A stretch of DNA of 64,000 nucleotides from Bacillota bacterium (lineage in GTDB: Bacteria; Bacillota; Bacilli; Paenibacillales; Paenibacillaceae): NCBI GenBank assembly GCA_023460795.1, contig JAEWPC010000015.1, positions 1-64,000 on the forward strand, given 5' to 3'. The notes below the pieces were generated by a model, which was not told where the DNA came from, ran no database searches, and saw nothing but the letters and a program-made list of their open reading frames with translations. The position numbers and the translations under genes are program-made. Each line of letters begins with the position of its first letter. The first letter of the stretch is position 1. Below, piece after piece: positions 25,394 through 34,668 of the stretch.

Positions 25394-27166
25394 ATGACAC
25401 CGTTTCGCGCGTTGTGGCCTTATGCCAAACGTCAAAGAAGTTTATATTTGCTCGGATTCATCGGAAGCCTGTTCCGCTTCCTCATTCCGCTGTCGGTACC
25501 GCTCGTCGTCAAATACCTGTTCGACGACCTGCTCCGGGACGACGCGCTTACCCGGGCGGACAAAGCAAGCCAGCTGCTGCTCGTCGCAGCCCTTATGATC
25601 GCCGTGTTCTTCGCGGTTCGCGCGCCGATGGAATACGTCCGGCAGTACTTCATGAACAAGGCGAACAACCGGATCATCGCCGATCTTCGCAGGGACGCGT
25701 TCGCCAAGGTGCACGCGCTGGACGCGAAGTATTTCGCGGACAACCGCAGCGGGGAGATCGGCACCCGGTTTCTCGACGATACGGAGAAGCTTCGGGGGTA
25801 TTTGACCGCGATATTCTCGAACGTGTGGATCGAGACGATCGTGCTGGCCTCCGTCATCGGCATCATGCTCTCGCTGAACGCGACGCTGGCGCTGCTCTCC
25901 GTGCTGCTCGTCGCCGTACAATTCGCGCTGGCTCACCTGTTGTCGGGCAAAGTCAAGTCGGCGTCCCGGGAAGCGATGGCTGAACGCTCGGCGCTAAGCG
26001 GATTCGTCTTTGAGAAAATCCAAGGCGCGCTATGGGCGAAACTGTTTGCGTCGGAGCGGAGGGACAACGAGCAACTGAACGGCCATCTGCAGCGGTACGG
26101 CCGTACGCTGGATCGCCAAGCGGGAGCGCACGCCGTATCGCTTGCTGTCGTGAACGTCCTGAGCGATATTACGCCGTTCCTGGTCGTGGCAGCCGGCAGC
26201 TGGTTCGTCATCGGCGGCAGCTTGTCGCTGGGAAGCCTGATCGCTTTCTTCGCTTACGTCGACCGCATGCGCGCGCCGGTCGCGGCGCTTGTCCAAGCGT
26301 TCCCTGTCGTGGCGGAAGGCGGAGTAGCTCTTGGCCGCATTTGCTCATTCCTGGCGGAGCCGGTTACCGTGAAGGATTCGGACAGCGTGAAGCAGCTCGA
26401 TAAATTCGAGGGAACGATCGCGTTCAACCAGGTATCCTTCTCCTACGACGGCAAGCGCAACGTGATCGACGGCGTCTCGCTTCGGATCGAGAAAGGCAAG
26501 ACGTATGCGTTCGTCGGGGAAAGCGGCGGCGGGAAAAGCACGATCATGCAGTTGATCGCTCGACTGTACGACGTAGACGGAGGCGAGGTGTTGATCGACG
26601 GCTCGGACATTCGTTCCTATTCGCTGTCTAGCCTCAGAAAGCAGCTTGGAATCGTGACGCAGGACAACTTCCTGTACAGCTGTTCGATTAGGGAAAATAT
26701 CCGGATGGCGAAGCTCGATGCGACGGATGCGGAAGTGGAAGAAGCCGCGAGGAAAGCGTTCGCCCATGAATTTATATCCGCATTGCCGGACGGGTACGAG
26801 ACGGAAGTCGGCGAACGCGGCGTGAAGCTGTCCGGTGGACAGAAGCAGCGGATCGCCATCGCCCGCGTATTCTTGAAGGATCCGGCGATCATCATGCTCG
26901 ACGAAGCGACCAGCGCACTCGATAACGAGAGCGAGAAGCTCGTCCAGCAATCGCTCGAACGGATGAGCCGCGGCAAGACGATCGTCATGATCGCCCACCG
27001 GTTGTCGACGGTCGTGCATGCGGACCAAATTTTCGTCCTGCGGCAAGGTAGAATCGTCGAAAGCGGCGATCACCGGTCGCTGCTGCGAGCGGGAGGATAT
27101 TATAAGGAGCTTTATACGAAGCAGAATGCGATGGAGTTGCCGTTGCTTGAGTCCCGTGTCGGATGA
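25394..27166 (+). CDS. ABC exporter (fused permease-ATPase)
   Basis: The 590-residue protein is a half-transporter of the MsbA/BmrA type. Six transmembrane helices (residues about 15-310) are followed by an ATPase domain with Walker A GESGGGKST, Q-loop IVTQDNFLYSCSIRENI, signature LSGGQKQRIAIARVFL, Walker B IIMLDEATSALD and the H-loop IAHRLST. It should dimerise and export a lipid, peptide or drug. The upstream gap contains TTGCG elements, and the gene follows the ComA-like regulator directly. Confidence 0.92.
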   Translation: MTPFRALWPYAKRQRSLYLLGFIGSLFRFLIPLSVPLVVKYLFDDLLRDDALTRADKASQLLLVAALMIAVFFAVRAPMEYVRQYFMNKANNRIIADLRRDAFAKVHALDAKYFADNRSGEIGTRFLDDTEKLRGYLTAIFSNVWIETIVLASVIGIMLSLNATLALLSVLLVAVQFALAHLLSGKVKSASREAMAERSALSGFVFEKIQGALWAKLFASERRDNEQLNGHLQRYGRTLDRQAGAHAVSLAVVNVLSDITPFLVVAAGSWFVIGGSLSLGSLIAFFAYVDRMRAPVAALVQAFPVVAEGGVALGRICSFLAEPVTVKDSDSVKQLDKFEGTIAFNQVSFSYDGKRNVIDGVSLRIEKGKTYAFVGESGGGKSTIMQLIARLYDVDGGEVLIDGSDIRSYSLSSLRKQLGIVTQDNFLYSCSIRENIRMAKLDATDAEVEEAARKAFAHEFISALPDGYETEVGERGVKLSGGQKQRIAIARVFLKDPAIIMLDEATSALDNESEKLVQQSLERMSRGKTIVMIAHRLSTVVHADQIFVLRQGRIVESGDHRSLLRAGGYYKELYTKQNAMELPLLESRVG

Positions 27167-27190
27167 GTGGACAATTGAATGGCCGAATGC

Positions 27191-27224
27191 CCTTGATATG
27201 CGACAACGCATATCGGGGTTTTTT
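27191..27224 (+). terminator. terminator of the ABC exporter gene
   Basis: CCTTGATATGCG-ACAA-CGCATATCGGGG (two G-T pairs) followed by six T. It ends one base before the first TTAGCTAA palindrome. Confidence 0.9.
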
Positions 27225-27225
27225 G

Positions 27226-27293
27226 TTAGCTAAAATAATTTATGGTATGGTTTAAATAGCTAAGATGGCATATAATAGATACAAATTAGCTAA
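27226..27293 (+). promoter_or_regulatory. promoter with three TTAGCTAA operators, 30-bp phased
   Basis: The palindrome TTAGCTAA occurs at 27226-27233 and 27286-27293, with ATAGCTAA at 27256-27263. The three copies are exactly 30 bp apart. A perfect -10 TATAAT (27271-27276) lies between copies 2 and 3; the -35 region (TGGTTT, 27248-27253) is weak. Copy 2 is in the spacer and copy 3 overlaps the start of transcription and abuts the ribosome binding site, a layout that suggests repression. Confidence 0.75.
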
Positions 27294-27307
27294 AAGGAGC
27301 GCGTGCC

Positions 27308-28030
27308 ATGAGAGTTCCGTCCACGCAAGTCCAGAACAATTTCGGCAAGTACCTGAAGTACGTCGAAGCGAACGAAGAGATCATCGTCACTCGCAAAGGC
27401 AAGGATATTGCCAAAATCGTGCTAGCCGATCCTTATCCGGATGGCGTAAGGGAGGGGGCGGCAGAGTACCGGACAAGCGGCGGATGGGTCTCGTACGAGG
27501 AGTTCCAGGAATTGACGGAGGAATCCGAGCAACGGTTCGAGTTGATTGACGGGGTCGTTTACAATCTGGCTTCGCCTTCGTACAAGCACCAACATATCAT
27601 TGCGGAGCTGCTCTTTGCCTTCCGCAGCTGGTTCAAGGGGAAAAGTTGCGACGCACTCACTTCGCCGTTCGACGTTACCCTTCATAAGGCAGCGGATAAC
27701 ATTTGCGTCGTGCAACCGGACGTTATCGTTATTTGCGATAGAGACAATAGGGATAAGAAGGATCGGTACACGGGAGTCCCCGCCATTGTCGTCGAGGTGT
27801 TATCCCCGTCCACCCGAAGCAAGGATTTGATCAAGAAGCTGGATTTGTATAAGCAATGCGGGGTTAAGGAGTATTGGATCGTCGACCCGATGAACGAACA
27901 AATAACGGTATACCAGCTCCAAGATAATGAAATCGAGAACCACAAAACCTATGTCCGGCGCGGTGAACCGGAAGTGCGATCGTTTGTTTTCGAAGGGCTG
28001 ACGGTCGCGTTGGACGAATTATTCGGTTAA
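27308..28030 (+). CDS. Phd/YefM antitoxin domain fused to Uma2 nuclease-like domain
   Basis: The 240-residue protein starts with a Phd/YefM antitoxin-type DNA-binding fold (residues 1-45: MRVPSTQVQNNFGKYLKYV, then EEIIVTRKGKDIAKIVL). The rest (about 55-240) is a Uma2 (DUF820) PD-(D/E)xK domain: RFELIDGVVYNLASPSYKHQHI, VQPDVIVI, AIVVEVLSPSTRSKDLIKKLDLYKQCGVKEYWIVDP. The QPD aspartate and the VEVLSPSTRSKD Glu and Lys fit a nuclease active site. Start ATG follows AAAGGAG. The phased palindromes upstream fit autorepression through the Phd part. No separate toxin gene is adjacent. Confidence 0.87.
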   Translation: MRVPSTQVQNNFGKYLKYVEANEEIIVTRKGKDIAKIVLADPYPDGVREGAAEYRTSGGWVSYEEFQELTEESEQRFELIDGVVYNLASPSYKHQHIIAELLFAFRSWFKGKSCDALTSPFDVTLHKAADNICVVQPDVIVICDRDNRDKKDRYTGVPAIVVEVLSPSTRSKDLIKKLDLYKQCGVKEYWIVDPMNEQITVYQLQDNEIENHKTYVRRGEPEVRSFVFEGLTVALDELFG

Positions 28031-28040
28031 GGGTCTACGA

Positions 28041-28095
28041 TTTGCGCTTAGCCCGCAAAGGTTTGCGAGCGTACATCCGTTATTTGCGGTTTGCG
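28041..28095. promoter_or_regulatory. ComA-box-like elements upstream of the MFS gene
   Basis: TTTGCG-N7-CGCAAA (28041-28059) is followed two bases later by TTTGCG (28062-28067), and another TTTGCGG starts at 28083. TTGCG boxes at 28042, 28063 and 28084 are exactly 21 bp apart; the last is 72 bp before the MFS start. The arrangement matches that upstream of the ABC exporter at 25254. Confidence 0.5.
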
Positions 28096-28155
28096 GGTTT
28101 CGGTTCTGATATACGATGAATTCATCCAATCAGAACCGAAAGGAACGAATTCATT

Positions 28156-29394
28156 ATGAAAGCATTGTTCGCCAATCGATTCGTGCAATCGATCCTGTTA
28201 TCCGGTCTTTTCCTGCAATTAGGTATTTGGATTCGCAACTTCGCCGTGCTGCTCTTCGTGACCGAGCAGACGGACAAAGATCCCGTCGCCATCTCGCTTA
28301 TCTCCGTTGCCGAGTTCGGCCCCATCTTCCTGTTCTCCTTCATCGGCGGGGCGTTCGCCGACCGTTGGCGGCCGAAGCTTACGATGGTCGCCTGCGACTT
28401 GCTAAGCGCCTTGTCCGTGTTCGGCGTCCTGCTCGCGCTCGTCTACGGCGGATGGGAAGCGATCTTCTTTGCGACGTTGATCTCATCCATCCTGTCGCAA
28501 TTCTCGCAGCCTTCCGGCATGAAGCTGTTCAAGCAACACGTGCCCGCGGCTCAGATGCAAGCGGGGATGTCGATGTATCAGACGGTCATGTCTATGTTCA
28601 TGGTGCTAGGCCCGATGCTTGGAACGCTCATCTACTACAAGCTAGGCATCAATGCGTCGATCGCGATCGTAGGAGCATGCTTCCTTTTGTCGGCGGTAGT
28701 ACTGATTTCGTTGCCTGCTGACAAGAAGAACGGAGCTGCCGCTAGCGGAGCTAGCTTAGGCCAGGAGATGAAGATGGGTCTTCATTATGTGGCCGCGAAC
28801 AAAATTTTCGTCTACATGGGAGGATTCTTCCTTGTCTGTGGATTAGGGATGGGGATGGTCAATCCGCTCGGCATCTTCCTCGTAACGGACAATCTGGGGT
28901 TAACCTCCGAGGATCTGCAGTGGTTTACGGCGGTTAACGGAGTCGGCATGATCGTCGGCGGGGGCATCGCGATGGGTCTGTCGCGCCGAATCACTCCGCA
29001 GGCGATGCTGCTCATCGGTTTCTTGCTGTGCGCGGTCGCGACGGCTTCGCTCGGTGCCGTCAAAGTCGTAGGGTTCGCCATCGCCGCCCAATTCGTCGCC
29101 GGCATGATGGGACCGTTCATCCACATCGCCATTAACACGCTTGTCCTTACCCATGCGGAGGAATCGTACGTCGGCAGAGTGAACGGCATTCTGAATCCGT
29201 TGTTCACCGGCGCCATGGTGCTTAACATGAGCTTGATCGGCGTATGGAAATCCGTTCTTCCGCTCGGCACGATCTACGCGATCGCCGCAGGCTTGTACGC
29301 GGTCGGGGCCGTCGCCATGCTGCCATTGTTCAAGATCAAGCAGGCGAGGACGTCCGGTTCCGCCCATGCTCATGGGCATGCGTTCCATCATTGA
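28156..29394 (+). CDS. MFS transporter, probable drug exporter
   Basis: The 412-residue protein has about twelve transmembrane helices. The loop between helices 2 and 3 reads GGAFADRWRPKLTM, a form of the MFS motif A (GxxaDRxGrr). The overall pattern (LFANRFVQSILLSGLFLQLGIWIRNFAVLLFV) matches enterobactin/macrolide-type exporters (MFS_3). A short His-rich tail (SAHAHGHAFHH) ends the protein and could bind metal. The start follows AAAGGAA. Confidence 0.87.
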   Translation: MKALFANRFVQSILLSGLFLQLGIWIRNFAVLLFVTEQTDKDPVAISLISVAEFGPIFLFSFIGGAFADRWRPKLTMVACDLLSALSVFGVLLALVYGGWEAIFFATLISSILSQFSQPSGMKLFKQHVPAAQMQAGMSMYQTVMSMFMVLGPMLGTLIYYKLGINASIAIVGACFLLSAVVLISLPADKKNGAAASGASLGQEMKMGLHYVAANKIFVYMGGFFLVCGLGMGMVNPLGIFLVTDNLGLTSEDLQWFTAVNGVGMIVGGGIAMGLSRRITPQAMLLIGFLLCAVATASLGAVKVVGFAIAAQFVAGMMGPFIHIAINTLVLTHAEESYVGRVNGILNPLFTGAMVLNMSLIGVWKSVLPLGTIYAIAAGLYAVGAVAMLPLFKIKQARTSGSAHAHGHAFHH

Positions 29395-29400
29395 TCGACG

Positions 29401-29443
29401 GAATATCAAATAAGTCCAATATCAAATATCAATAATATACAAT
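29401..29443. repeat. short AT-rich direct repeats ahead of the kinase gene
   Basis: AATATCAAATA is repeated at about 29402 and 29419, with a further AATATC-like copy overlapping. The stretch is much more AT-rich than its surroundings and ends in TATACAAT (about 29436), which could be a -10 for the downstream operon. Confidence 0.45.
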
Positions 29444-29523
29444 CGAAGACGACAGGAATCGCGCTTACGGCCTCGAATTTCCTCACACACGGTCTATGAC
29501 ATTCCGCTGAAAGGGGTAGGGCG

Positions 29524-31305
29524 ATGAGACAGGTGAGCATACGGCTTCGCTTAATGATCTTGATGATATGCCTGACGACGCTGCCGGTGCTGACGGTCAC
29601 GTGGATCGCGACGTTGAATACGAGGGAATCGGTGAAGAAGGAAATCGTGAACGCGAACATGTCTCGCATGCTGTGGGCGGAGCAATATTTGGGCGAGTTG
29701 ACCGCTCAGGTCGAGTCGGCGTTCATCACCTTGCAGATCAACGAGAATCTGATGTCCGGCATGGAGAAGGCGGACAGCGAGGATCCAGACGTGCAGTCGC
29801 GCAGCCGGAACGAGATCCGCGTGGCGCTGACGTCGGTGCTCTACTCGAACTCCCGCAGATTCGAGCAGCTTACGATATACGCGTCCGACAAAAAGCTGGC
29901 GTATTCGGTCGACTTCTCCGGCAGCGGCGTTCTGTTCCCGATGGTCATCGAAGGCGGGAGCTGGGCACGCATGAAGGAAGGTCCCGTGAACCTGTACTTC
30001 GAGCCTTCCGATGACGGTATCTACGCCTACCATAGCATCAACCGGTTCGCGGACCGCCGAATGCTCGGCGGGCTGTCGGTACGCATCGACGACGAAATAT
30101 GGAAAGAAGCGAACGGCATTCTGCTATCCGAGAACGAAAGCTCCGTCTACTTGTTGAACGACAAGGCGGAGCTTTTGACGCTGGCCGGGGCGTCCGGCGA
30201 CGGCGTTCCGGCGGACATCGCAGGCATGGCGACCCAGATCGAATCGTTCGAATCGCAACCGAGGTTTTACAAGACCGATAATTTTTTCTACTTCGTCAAG
30301 AAGGTCGACGACGGCGAGCTTGCGATTGTTAAGGCGATCCCGATCTCCGCGGTGCAGCAGAGCGCGAATTCGACGATCCGCGCGGGCATCCTGACGGGGC
30401 TTTTGTTCGCGGTCGCTTCTATGCTGCTGTCGGTGCTCGTCTCGCTGCGGATCAGTCGCCCGATCGTGCGTCTGGCGAAGAAGATGCGTATGGCCGACCC
30501 GAACCAGCTTGTCTACACGGCGGTGAATACGCGAGACGAAATCGGTCTTCTCGAACGCGGCTACAACTCGCTCGTTCAGCGCGTCAAAGAGTTGATCGAG
30601 CACGAGTACCAACGAGAGATCGACGTGAAGAACGCGCAGCTCGCCGCGTTGCAGGCGCAGATCAATCCGCACTTTCTTAACAATACGCTGCACATGATCG
30701 GCGGCATGGCGCTAGCCAAGCAGGCGCCTGAAATCTACCAGGTAACGAAAGTAATCGGAGATTTGCTTCGCTATTCGATTTCCGAAGGCGAGGAGCTCGT
30801 TTCTCTGAACGACGAAATCAAGCATATGAGCAATTACTTATATATTCAGCAGCAGCGGTTCGCCGGAAGATGCCACGCGCATTTGGATATCCGATACGAC
30901 GGACCGGGCATCCGCCTGCCGAAGTTCACGCTTCAACCGCTCGTCGAGAACGCGTTCGAGCACGGCTTGCAGCGCAAGGAAGGCAGTTGGCGCCTCGATA
31001 TCCGGATCGCGAAGGCGGGTTCCCGCGCCGTATTCCAGATTCGGGACGGCGGCGCGGGAATGACCCGGGAACGGTTATCCCAGATCAGGTCCGACCTGCT
31101 CGGACGCGCGGACGAGCCTCCGCCTCCGGCGGAGAACGACGGACCGAAACGACGTCGCGGCATCGGCCTCAAGAACGTCGATTCCCGGCTGCGCCTTCGT
31201 TACGGCAACCGTTATCGCCTCAGAATGTTCAGCGCGGAAGGGGCAGGCACGCTGATCGCGATTGCTTTCCCGCTCGAATGGAAAGGAGACATGGACGATG
31301 TATAG
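29524..31305 (+). CDS. YesM-type sensor histidine kinase
   Basis: The 593-residue membrane kinase has a transmembrane helix at about 10-30, an extracellular Cache-like sensor to about 280, a second helix (about 282-305), a HAMP linker, a His_kinase domain with AQINPHFLNNTLHMIGGMA (phospho-His near residue 383) and an ATPase domain with N-box LQPLVENAFEHGL and G-box RGIGLKNVDSRL. Such kinases sense extracellular sugars or their binding proteins. It is the first gene of an operon with its response regulator and a sugar ABC importer, and overlaps the regulator gene by 8 bases. Confidence 0.92.
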   Translation: MRQVSIRLRLMILMICLTTLPVLTVTWIATLNTRESVKKEIVNANMSRMLWAEQYLGELTAQVESAFITLQINENLMSGMEKADSEDPDVQSRSRNEIRVALTSVLYSNSRRFEQLTIYASDKKLAYSVDFSGSGVLFPMVIEGGSWARMKEGPVNLYFEPSDDGIYAYHSINRFADRRMLGGLSVRIDDEIWKEANGILLSENESSVYLLNDKAELLTLAGASGDGVPADIAGMATQIESFESQPRFYKTDNFFYFVKKVDDGELAIVKAIPISAVQQSANSTIRAGILTGLLFAVASMLLSVLVSLRISRPIVRLAKKMRMADPNQLVYTAVNTRDEIGLLERGYNSLVQRVKELIEHEYQREIDVKNAQLAALQAQINPHFLNNTLHMIGGMALAKQAPEIYQVTKVIGDLLRYSISEGEELVSLNDEIKHMSNYLYIQQQRFAGRCHAHLDIRYDGPGIRLPKFTLQPLVENAFEHGLQRKEGSWRLDIRIAKAGSRAVFQIRDGGAGMTRERLSQIRSDLLGRADEPPPPAENDGPKRRRGIGLKNVDSRLRLRYGNRYRLRMFSAEGAGTLIAIAFPLEWKGDMDDV

Positions 31306-32374
31306 CGTACTTCTGATCGACGACGAGCCTTGGTCGCGCGAGGTCGTCAAAGCGCTTGCCCAATGGGAGCGCCTCGGTTTTCGGCTCGCGGGCGAAGCGG
31401 AAGACGGCAACACCGGATTGGCTCAGCTCGAGAAGCTTCGGCCCGACGTCGTCATCACCGACATGAGGATGCCCGGACTCGACGGCGTAGGCTTGCTGAA
31501 GGCGATCAACGACTCGTTCCCCGCGCTTAAAATCATCGTGATCAGCGGCTACGACGATTTCGTCTATTTGAAGCAGGCGGTCGCGTCGCGCGCGACCGAC
31601 TACCTGCTCAAGCCGATCGATCCGGAAGAATTGAACGCGGCGCTGGCGAAGTGCGCCTCGGAGCTGGATAAAAGCAAGACCGAAGCTTCTTACGCGGGCG
31701 TGGAATACGTCGTGTTCGAGGAGCCGGCGCGGCGCGATTTGTACTTGAATTTGCGCAGACGGTTGAGTGCGGCGCTGCTGGAGCTGGACGAGGAAGCCGT
31801 TCTCGGGCTCGTCGGCAAATTCGACGATTCGATGCTCGCGAAGATGGGACAGGATCTGATATTGATCGTCGAGACGTTCGCCGCGGAGAACGACATTCGG
31901 CTGAAGGACGTATGGGATCGCGGCGGCCGCTCGTACGACGGTACCGCGGATTCGCTGCGCTATATCTACGGCGAAGCGATGAAGGACGTCATCGCGTTCC
32001 GCCGCAACCGCAACCGGCTCGACATGGACGACGTCGTCCGGTTTATCGAACGCCATTACTCGGACAATATTTCTTTGGACACGGTTGCCCATTACTTCCA
32101 CGTGACGAAGGAGCACCTGAGCCGCGCGTTCAAGGCGCATACGGGGCGCAACATGACCGATTCCATCGTCGCCCTCAGAATGGACAAGGCGCGCGAGGCG
32201 ATCGAGGGCGGGCTGCCGATCAGGCAAGCCGCGGAGCTTGTCGGCTACGCGGACATTGCCTACTTCTATCGCGTGTTCAAGAAGCAATTCGGCGTTGCGC
32301 CGGGCGAATGGGTGAAGCGGAAAGAGGACAAACATCAACAAAGTGCAATCAAAAGTGTCAACATCCTCGAATGA
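31298..32374 (+). CDS. YesN-type response regulator (receiver-AraC)
   Basis: The 358-residue protein has an N-terminal receiver (LLIDDEPWSREVV, phospho-Asp in VVITDMRMPGLDG, Ser in IVISGYDDF, Lys in LLKPID) and a C-terminal AraC double HTH from about residue 245 (VRFIERHYSDNISLDTVAHYFHVTKEHLSRAFKAHTGRNM...VGYADIAYFYRVFKKQFGVAPGEWVKR). The start ATG at 31298 overlaps the kinase's stop region and follows AAAGGAG. It should control the downstream transport genes in response to the kinase. Confidence 0.92.
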   Translation: MYSVLLIDDEPWSREVVKALAQWERLGFRLAGEAEDGNTGLAQLEKLRPDVVITDMRMPGLDGVGLLKAINDSFPALKIIVISGYDDFVYLKQAVASRATDYLLKPIDPEELNAALAKCASELDKSKTEASYAGVEYVVFEEPARRDLYLNLRRRLSAALLELDEEAVLGLVGKFDDSMLAKMGQDLILIVETFAAENDIRLKDVWDRGGRSYDGTADSLRYIYGEAMKDVIAFRRNRNRLDMDDVVRFIERHYSDNISLDTVAHYFHVTKEHLSRAFKAHTGRNMTDSIVALRMDKAREAIEGGLPIRQAAELVGYADIAYFYRVFKKQFGVAPGEWVKRKEDKHQQSAIKSVNILE

Positions 32375-32436
32375 TGGCGGTCGGGTTCATCTCCTACAAT
32401 GAAACTGCATCCAACAACATACAGGGGGAATGAACA

Positions 32437-33753
32437 ATGAAGAAAGCGCTTCATGTCGGCACGGCTCTGCTGCTGACGACCGGTTTTCTGGCGGCGTGCG
32501 GCAACAACTCGGACAATGACGCGAGCTCCTCGGCGGCAACTCCGTCGGCAAGCGCGCCGGAGGTGAAGGCCAAGCCTAAGGAAGTCGAATTGAACGTCTT
32601 CATCGGCGCGCCTCGCTTCAAAGACCAGTTCGATAAATACTTCGAGAAGTTCAAAGCCAAGGAGTTGGAGGAGAAGAACGTCGACGTGACGATCAACCTG
32701 GAGATGCCCGCGCCGGAACAAGCGAGGGACGTGCTCAAGGCGCGCCTCGCATCGGGCGACGCGCCGGACGTGTTCGATCTTCACGCGACGCAGGATATTC
32801 CGAACTATTATAAAGCCGGCTATTTGACCGATTTGTCCGACCAGCCGTTCGTAGGAAAGCTGTACGACGGCGTCAAGCAAACCGTTACGTTGGACGGCAA
32901 AGTGCTTGCCGTGCCGATGGAGAGCTTGTCCTGGGGCTACTTGTACAACAAGAAAATGTTCGCGGACAACGGCATTGCGCCGCCTCAAACGCTGGACGAA
33001 ATGAAAGCGGTCGTAGAGAAGCTGATGGCCGCGGGCCAAACGCCGTTCCTGCTCGCTTACCAAGAATCCTGGGTACCGCAATTGATGACCGCGTTGTCGA
33101 TCGGCGGCACGGTATCTTCCGAGCATCCGGATTGGATCTCCAATATGAACAAGGGCGAAGCTTCCTACAACGATATCGCAAGCATTTTCGACATCATCGA
33201 TCTGATTAACGCCAACGGCACGGCCAAACCGTTCGAGGTCGGCAGCGGCCAAGGCTCCACGGACTTCGCGAACGGCAAAGCCGCGATGTGGATTCAAGGC
33301 CCTTGGATGGCCGAATCGATCCTGAAGGCGAAGCCGGACTTCGAATTCGGCGTGGCGCCGCTTCCGGTCAGCAACAATCCGGCCGGCACGATGATCAACT
33401 TGGCGACCTCGACGTCGCTCGCCGTTTCTTCGACCAGCAACAATCCCGAAATCGCGAAAGATTTGGTGAACTTCATTCTGGACGACCAAGCGTCTTCCGC
33501 CCTGTTCGAGGAGCTGAAGTTCAACCCGATCGCGACGATCCATAACTACGAGATGTTCCCGTGGATTCAAGAAGCAACGTCCTACGTCTCCCAAGGCAAA
33601 GCCTACCTCGACCTGCAAATGCCGCCGGGAGTTACCGACGAGCAGGCGAAGCTGCTGCAAAGCTATTACAGCAAAGACGTGTCCAAGGAACAATTCATCA
33701 AGACGATGGACGCGACATGGGCCAAAGCGGTTAAAGCCGCAGGCGGCCAATAA
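32437..33753 (+). CDS. sugar ABC transporter substrate-binding lipoprotein
   Basis: The 438-residue protein has a lipoprotein signal with LAAC (Cys21), a Ser/Ala linker and a family 1 solute-binding domain (VELNVFIGAPRFKDQFDKYFEKFKAKELEEKNV, GDAPDVFDLHATQDI, FANGKAAMWIQGPWM). It delivers a sugar or oligosaccharide to the two permeases encoded next. No ATPase gene is present in the operon, so a shared MsmX-type ATPase elsewhere is likely (known behaviour of this transporter class in Bacilli). Confidence 0.92.
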   Translation: MKKALHVGTALLLTTGFLAACGNNSDNDASSSAATPSASAPEVKAKPKEVELNVFIGAPRFKDQFDKYFEKFKAKELEEKNVDVTINLEMPAPEQARDVLKARLASGDAPDVFDLHATQDIPNYYKAGYLTDLSDQPFVGKLYDGVKQTVTLDGKVLAVPMESLSWGYLYNKKMFADNGIAPPQTLDEMKAVVEKLMAAGQTPFLLAYQESWVPQLMTALSIGGTVSSEHPDWISNMNKGEASYNDIASIFDIIDLINANGTAKPFEVGSGQGSTDFANGKAAMWIQGPWMAESILKAKPDFEFGVAPLPVSNNPAGTMINLATSTSLAVSSTSNNPEIAKDLVNFILDDQASSALFEELKFNPIATIHNYEMFPWIQEATSYVSQGKAYLDLQMPPGVTDEQAKLLQSYYSKDVSKEQFIKTMDATWAKAVKAAGGQ

Positions 33754-33774
33754 GCGAGCCGAATAGGGGGAGTG

Positions 33775-34668
33775 ATGATCGTGACGCCGACGAGAAGATG
33801 GAAACGATCGGTCGCGCTAATCGCCTTCGTATTCCCCGCGCTGTTGTTTTACGCCGTATTCACGCTCGCCCCCGCCTTCGGGGGCGCGTGGTACAGCCTG
33901 ACAGACTGGAACGGACTGAATCCCACCTATTCCCTGGTGGGATTCTCCAATTACGCGGAGGCATTCACGCAAGATCCGTCTTTTGTGAAGTCGATTTGGT
34001 TTACGCTCAAGTACGTCGTGTTTATCGTCGTTCTGCAAAACGTCATTTCTCTGACCGTCGCGGTGCTCGTGGAGTCCCGCGGACGTAGCAAAGCTTGGTT
34101 CAGAACGATCTTCTTCATGCCGAACATGATCAGCATGATCATCGGCGGATTCATGTGGATGTTCATTTTTACGAAAGTGCTGCCTACGATCGCCGCCAAG
34201 ACCGGCCTGCTCTTCTTGGATCAATCGTGGATCGGGGATCCGAAATACAGCTTCTTCTCGATCCTGGTTCTGTCCCTGTGGGGCGGAGTCGGTTATATGA
34301 TGGTCATCTATATCGCAGCGCTGCAGAACGTTCCGCAAGCGCTTAAGGAAGCGGCGGCCATCGACGGAGCTTCGTCCTTTCAAGTGTTCCGCAACGTTAC
34401 GCTGCCGCTCATCTATCCCGCGATTACGATCGGCTTGTTCATGACGCTGAACAGCTCGTTCAAAGTGTTCGAAGCCGTATTCGCGCTGACCGGCGGCGGA
34501 CCCGGAAGGGCGACGCAAGTAATCGCCATGAACATTTACGAAGAGGCGTTCTCGTTCAGCAACCGGTTCGGATACGCCAGCGCCAAAGCGATGATCCTGT
34601 TCGCGATCGTCTTCGTCATCACGATCGTGCAGTTGACCGTCATGAAGAGAAGGGAGCTGGAAGCATGA
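33775..34668 (+). CDS. sugar ABC transporter permease, MalF type
   Basis: The 297-residue membrane protein has six helices and the conserved cytoplasmic EAA loop PQALKEAAAIDGASSFQVFRNVTLPLIYP, which contacts the ATPase. ATG 33775 lies five bases after AGGGGG; GTG codons at 33772 and 33781 are alternatives. It overlaps the next permease gene by 4 bases (ATGA). Confidence 0.92.
   Translation: MIVTPTRRWKRSVALIAFVFPALLFYAVFTLAPAFGGAWYSLTDWNGLNPTYSLVGFSNYAEAFTQDPSFVKSIWFTLKYVVFIVVLQNVISLTVAVLVESRGRSKAWFRTIFFMPNMISMIIGGFMWMFIFTKVLPTIAAKTGLLFLDQSWIGDPKYSFFSILVLSLWGGVGYMMVIYIAALQNVPQALKEAAAIDGASSFQVFRNVTLPLIYPAITIGLFMTLNSSFKVFEAVFALTGGGPGRATQVIAMNIYEEAFSFSNRFGYASAKAMILFAIVFVITIVQLTVMKRRELEA

Noticed and set aside
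32335..33750. Long minus-strand open frame (471 codons) opposite the sugar-binding lipoprotein
   Set aside because: The plus-strand gene has a lipobox, operon position and family motifs. The antisense frame shows no domain and follows from codon bias. The same applies to 39510-40886 and 31229-32341.
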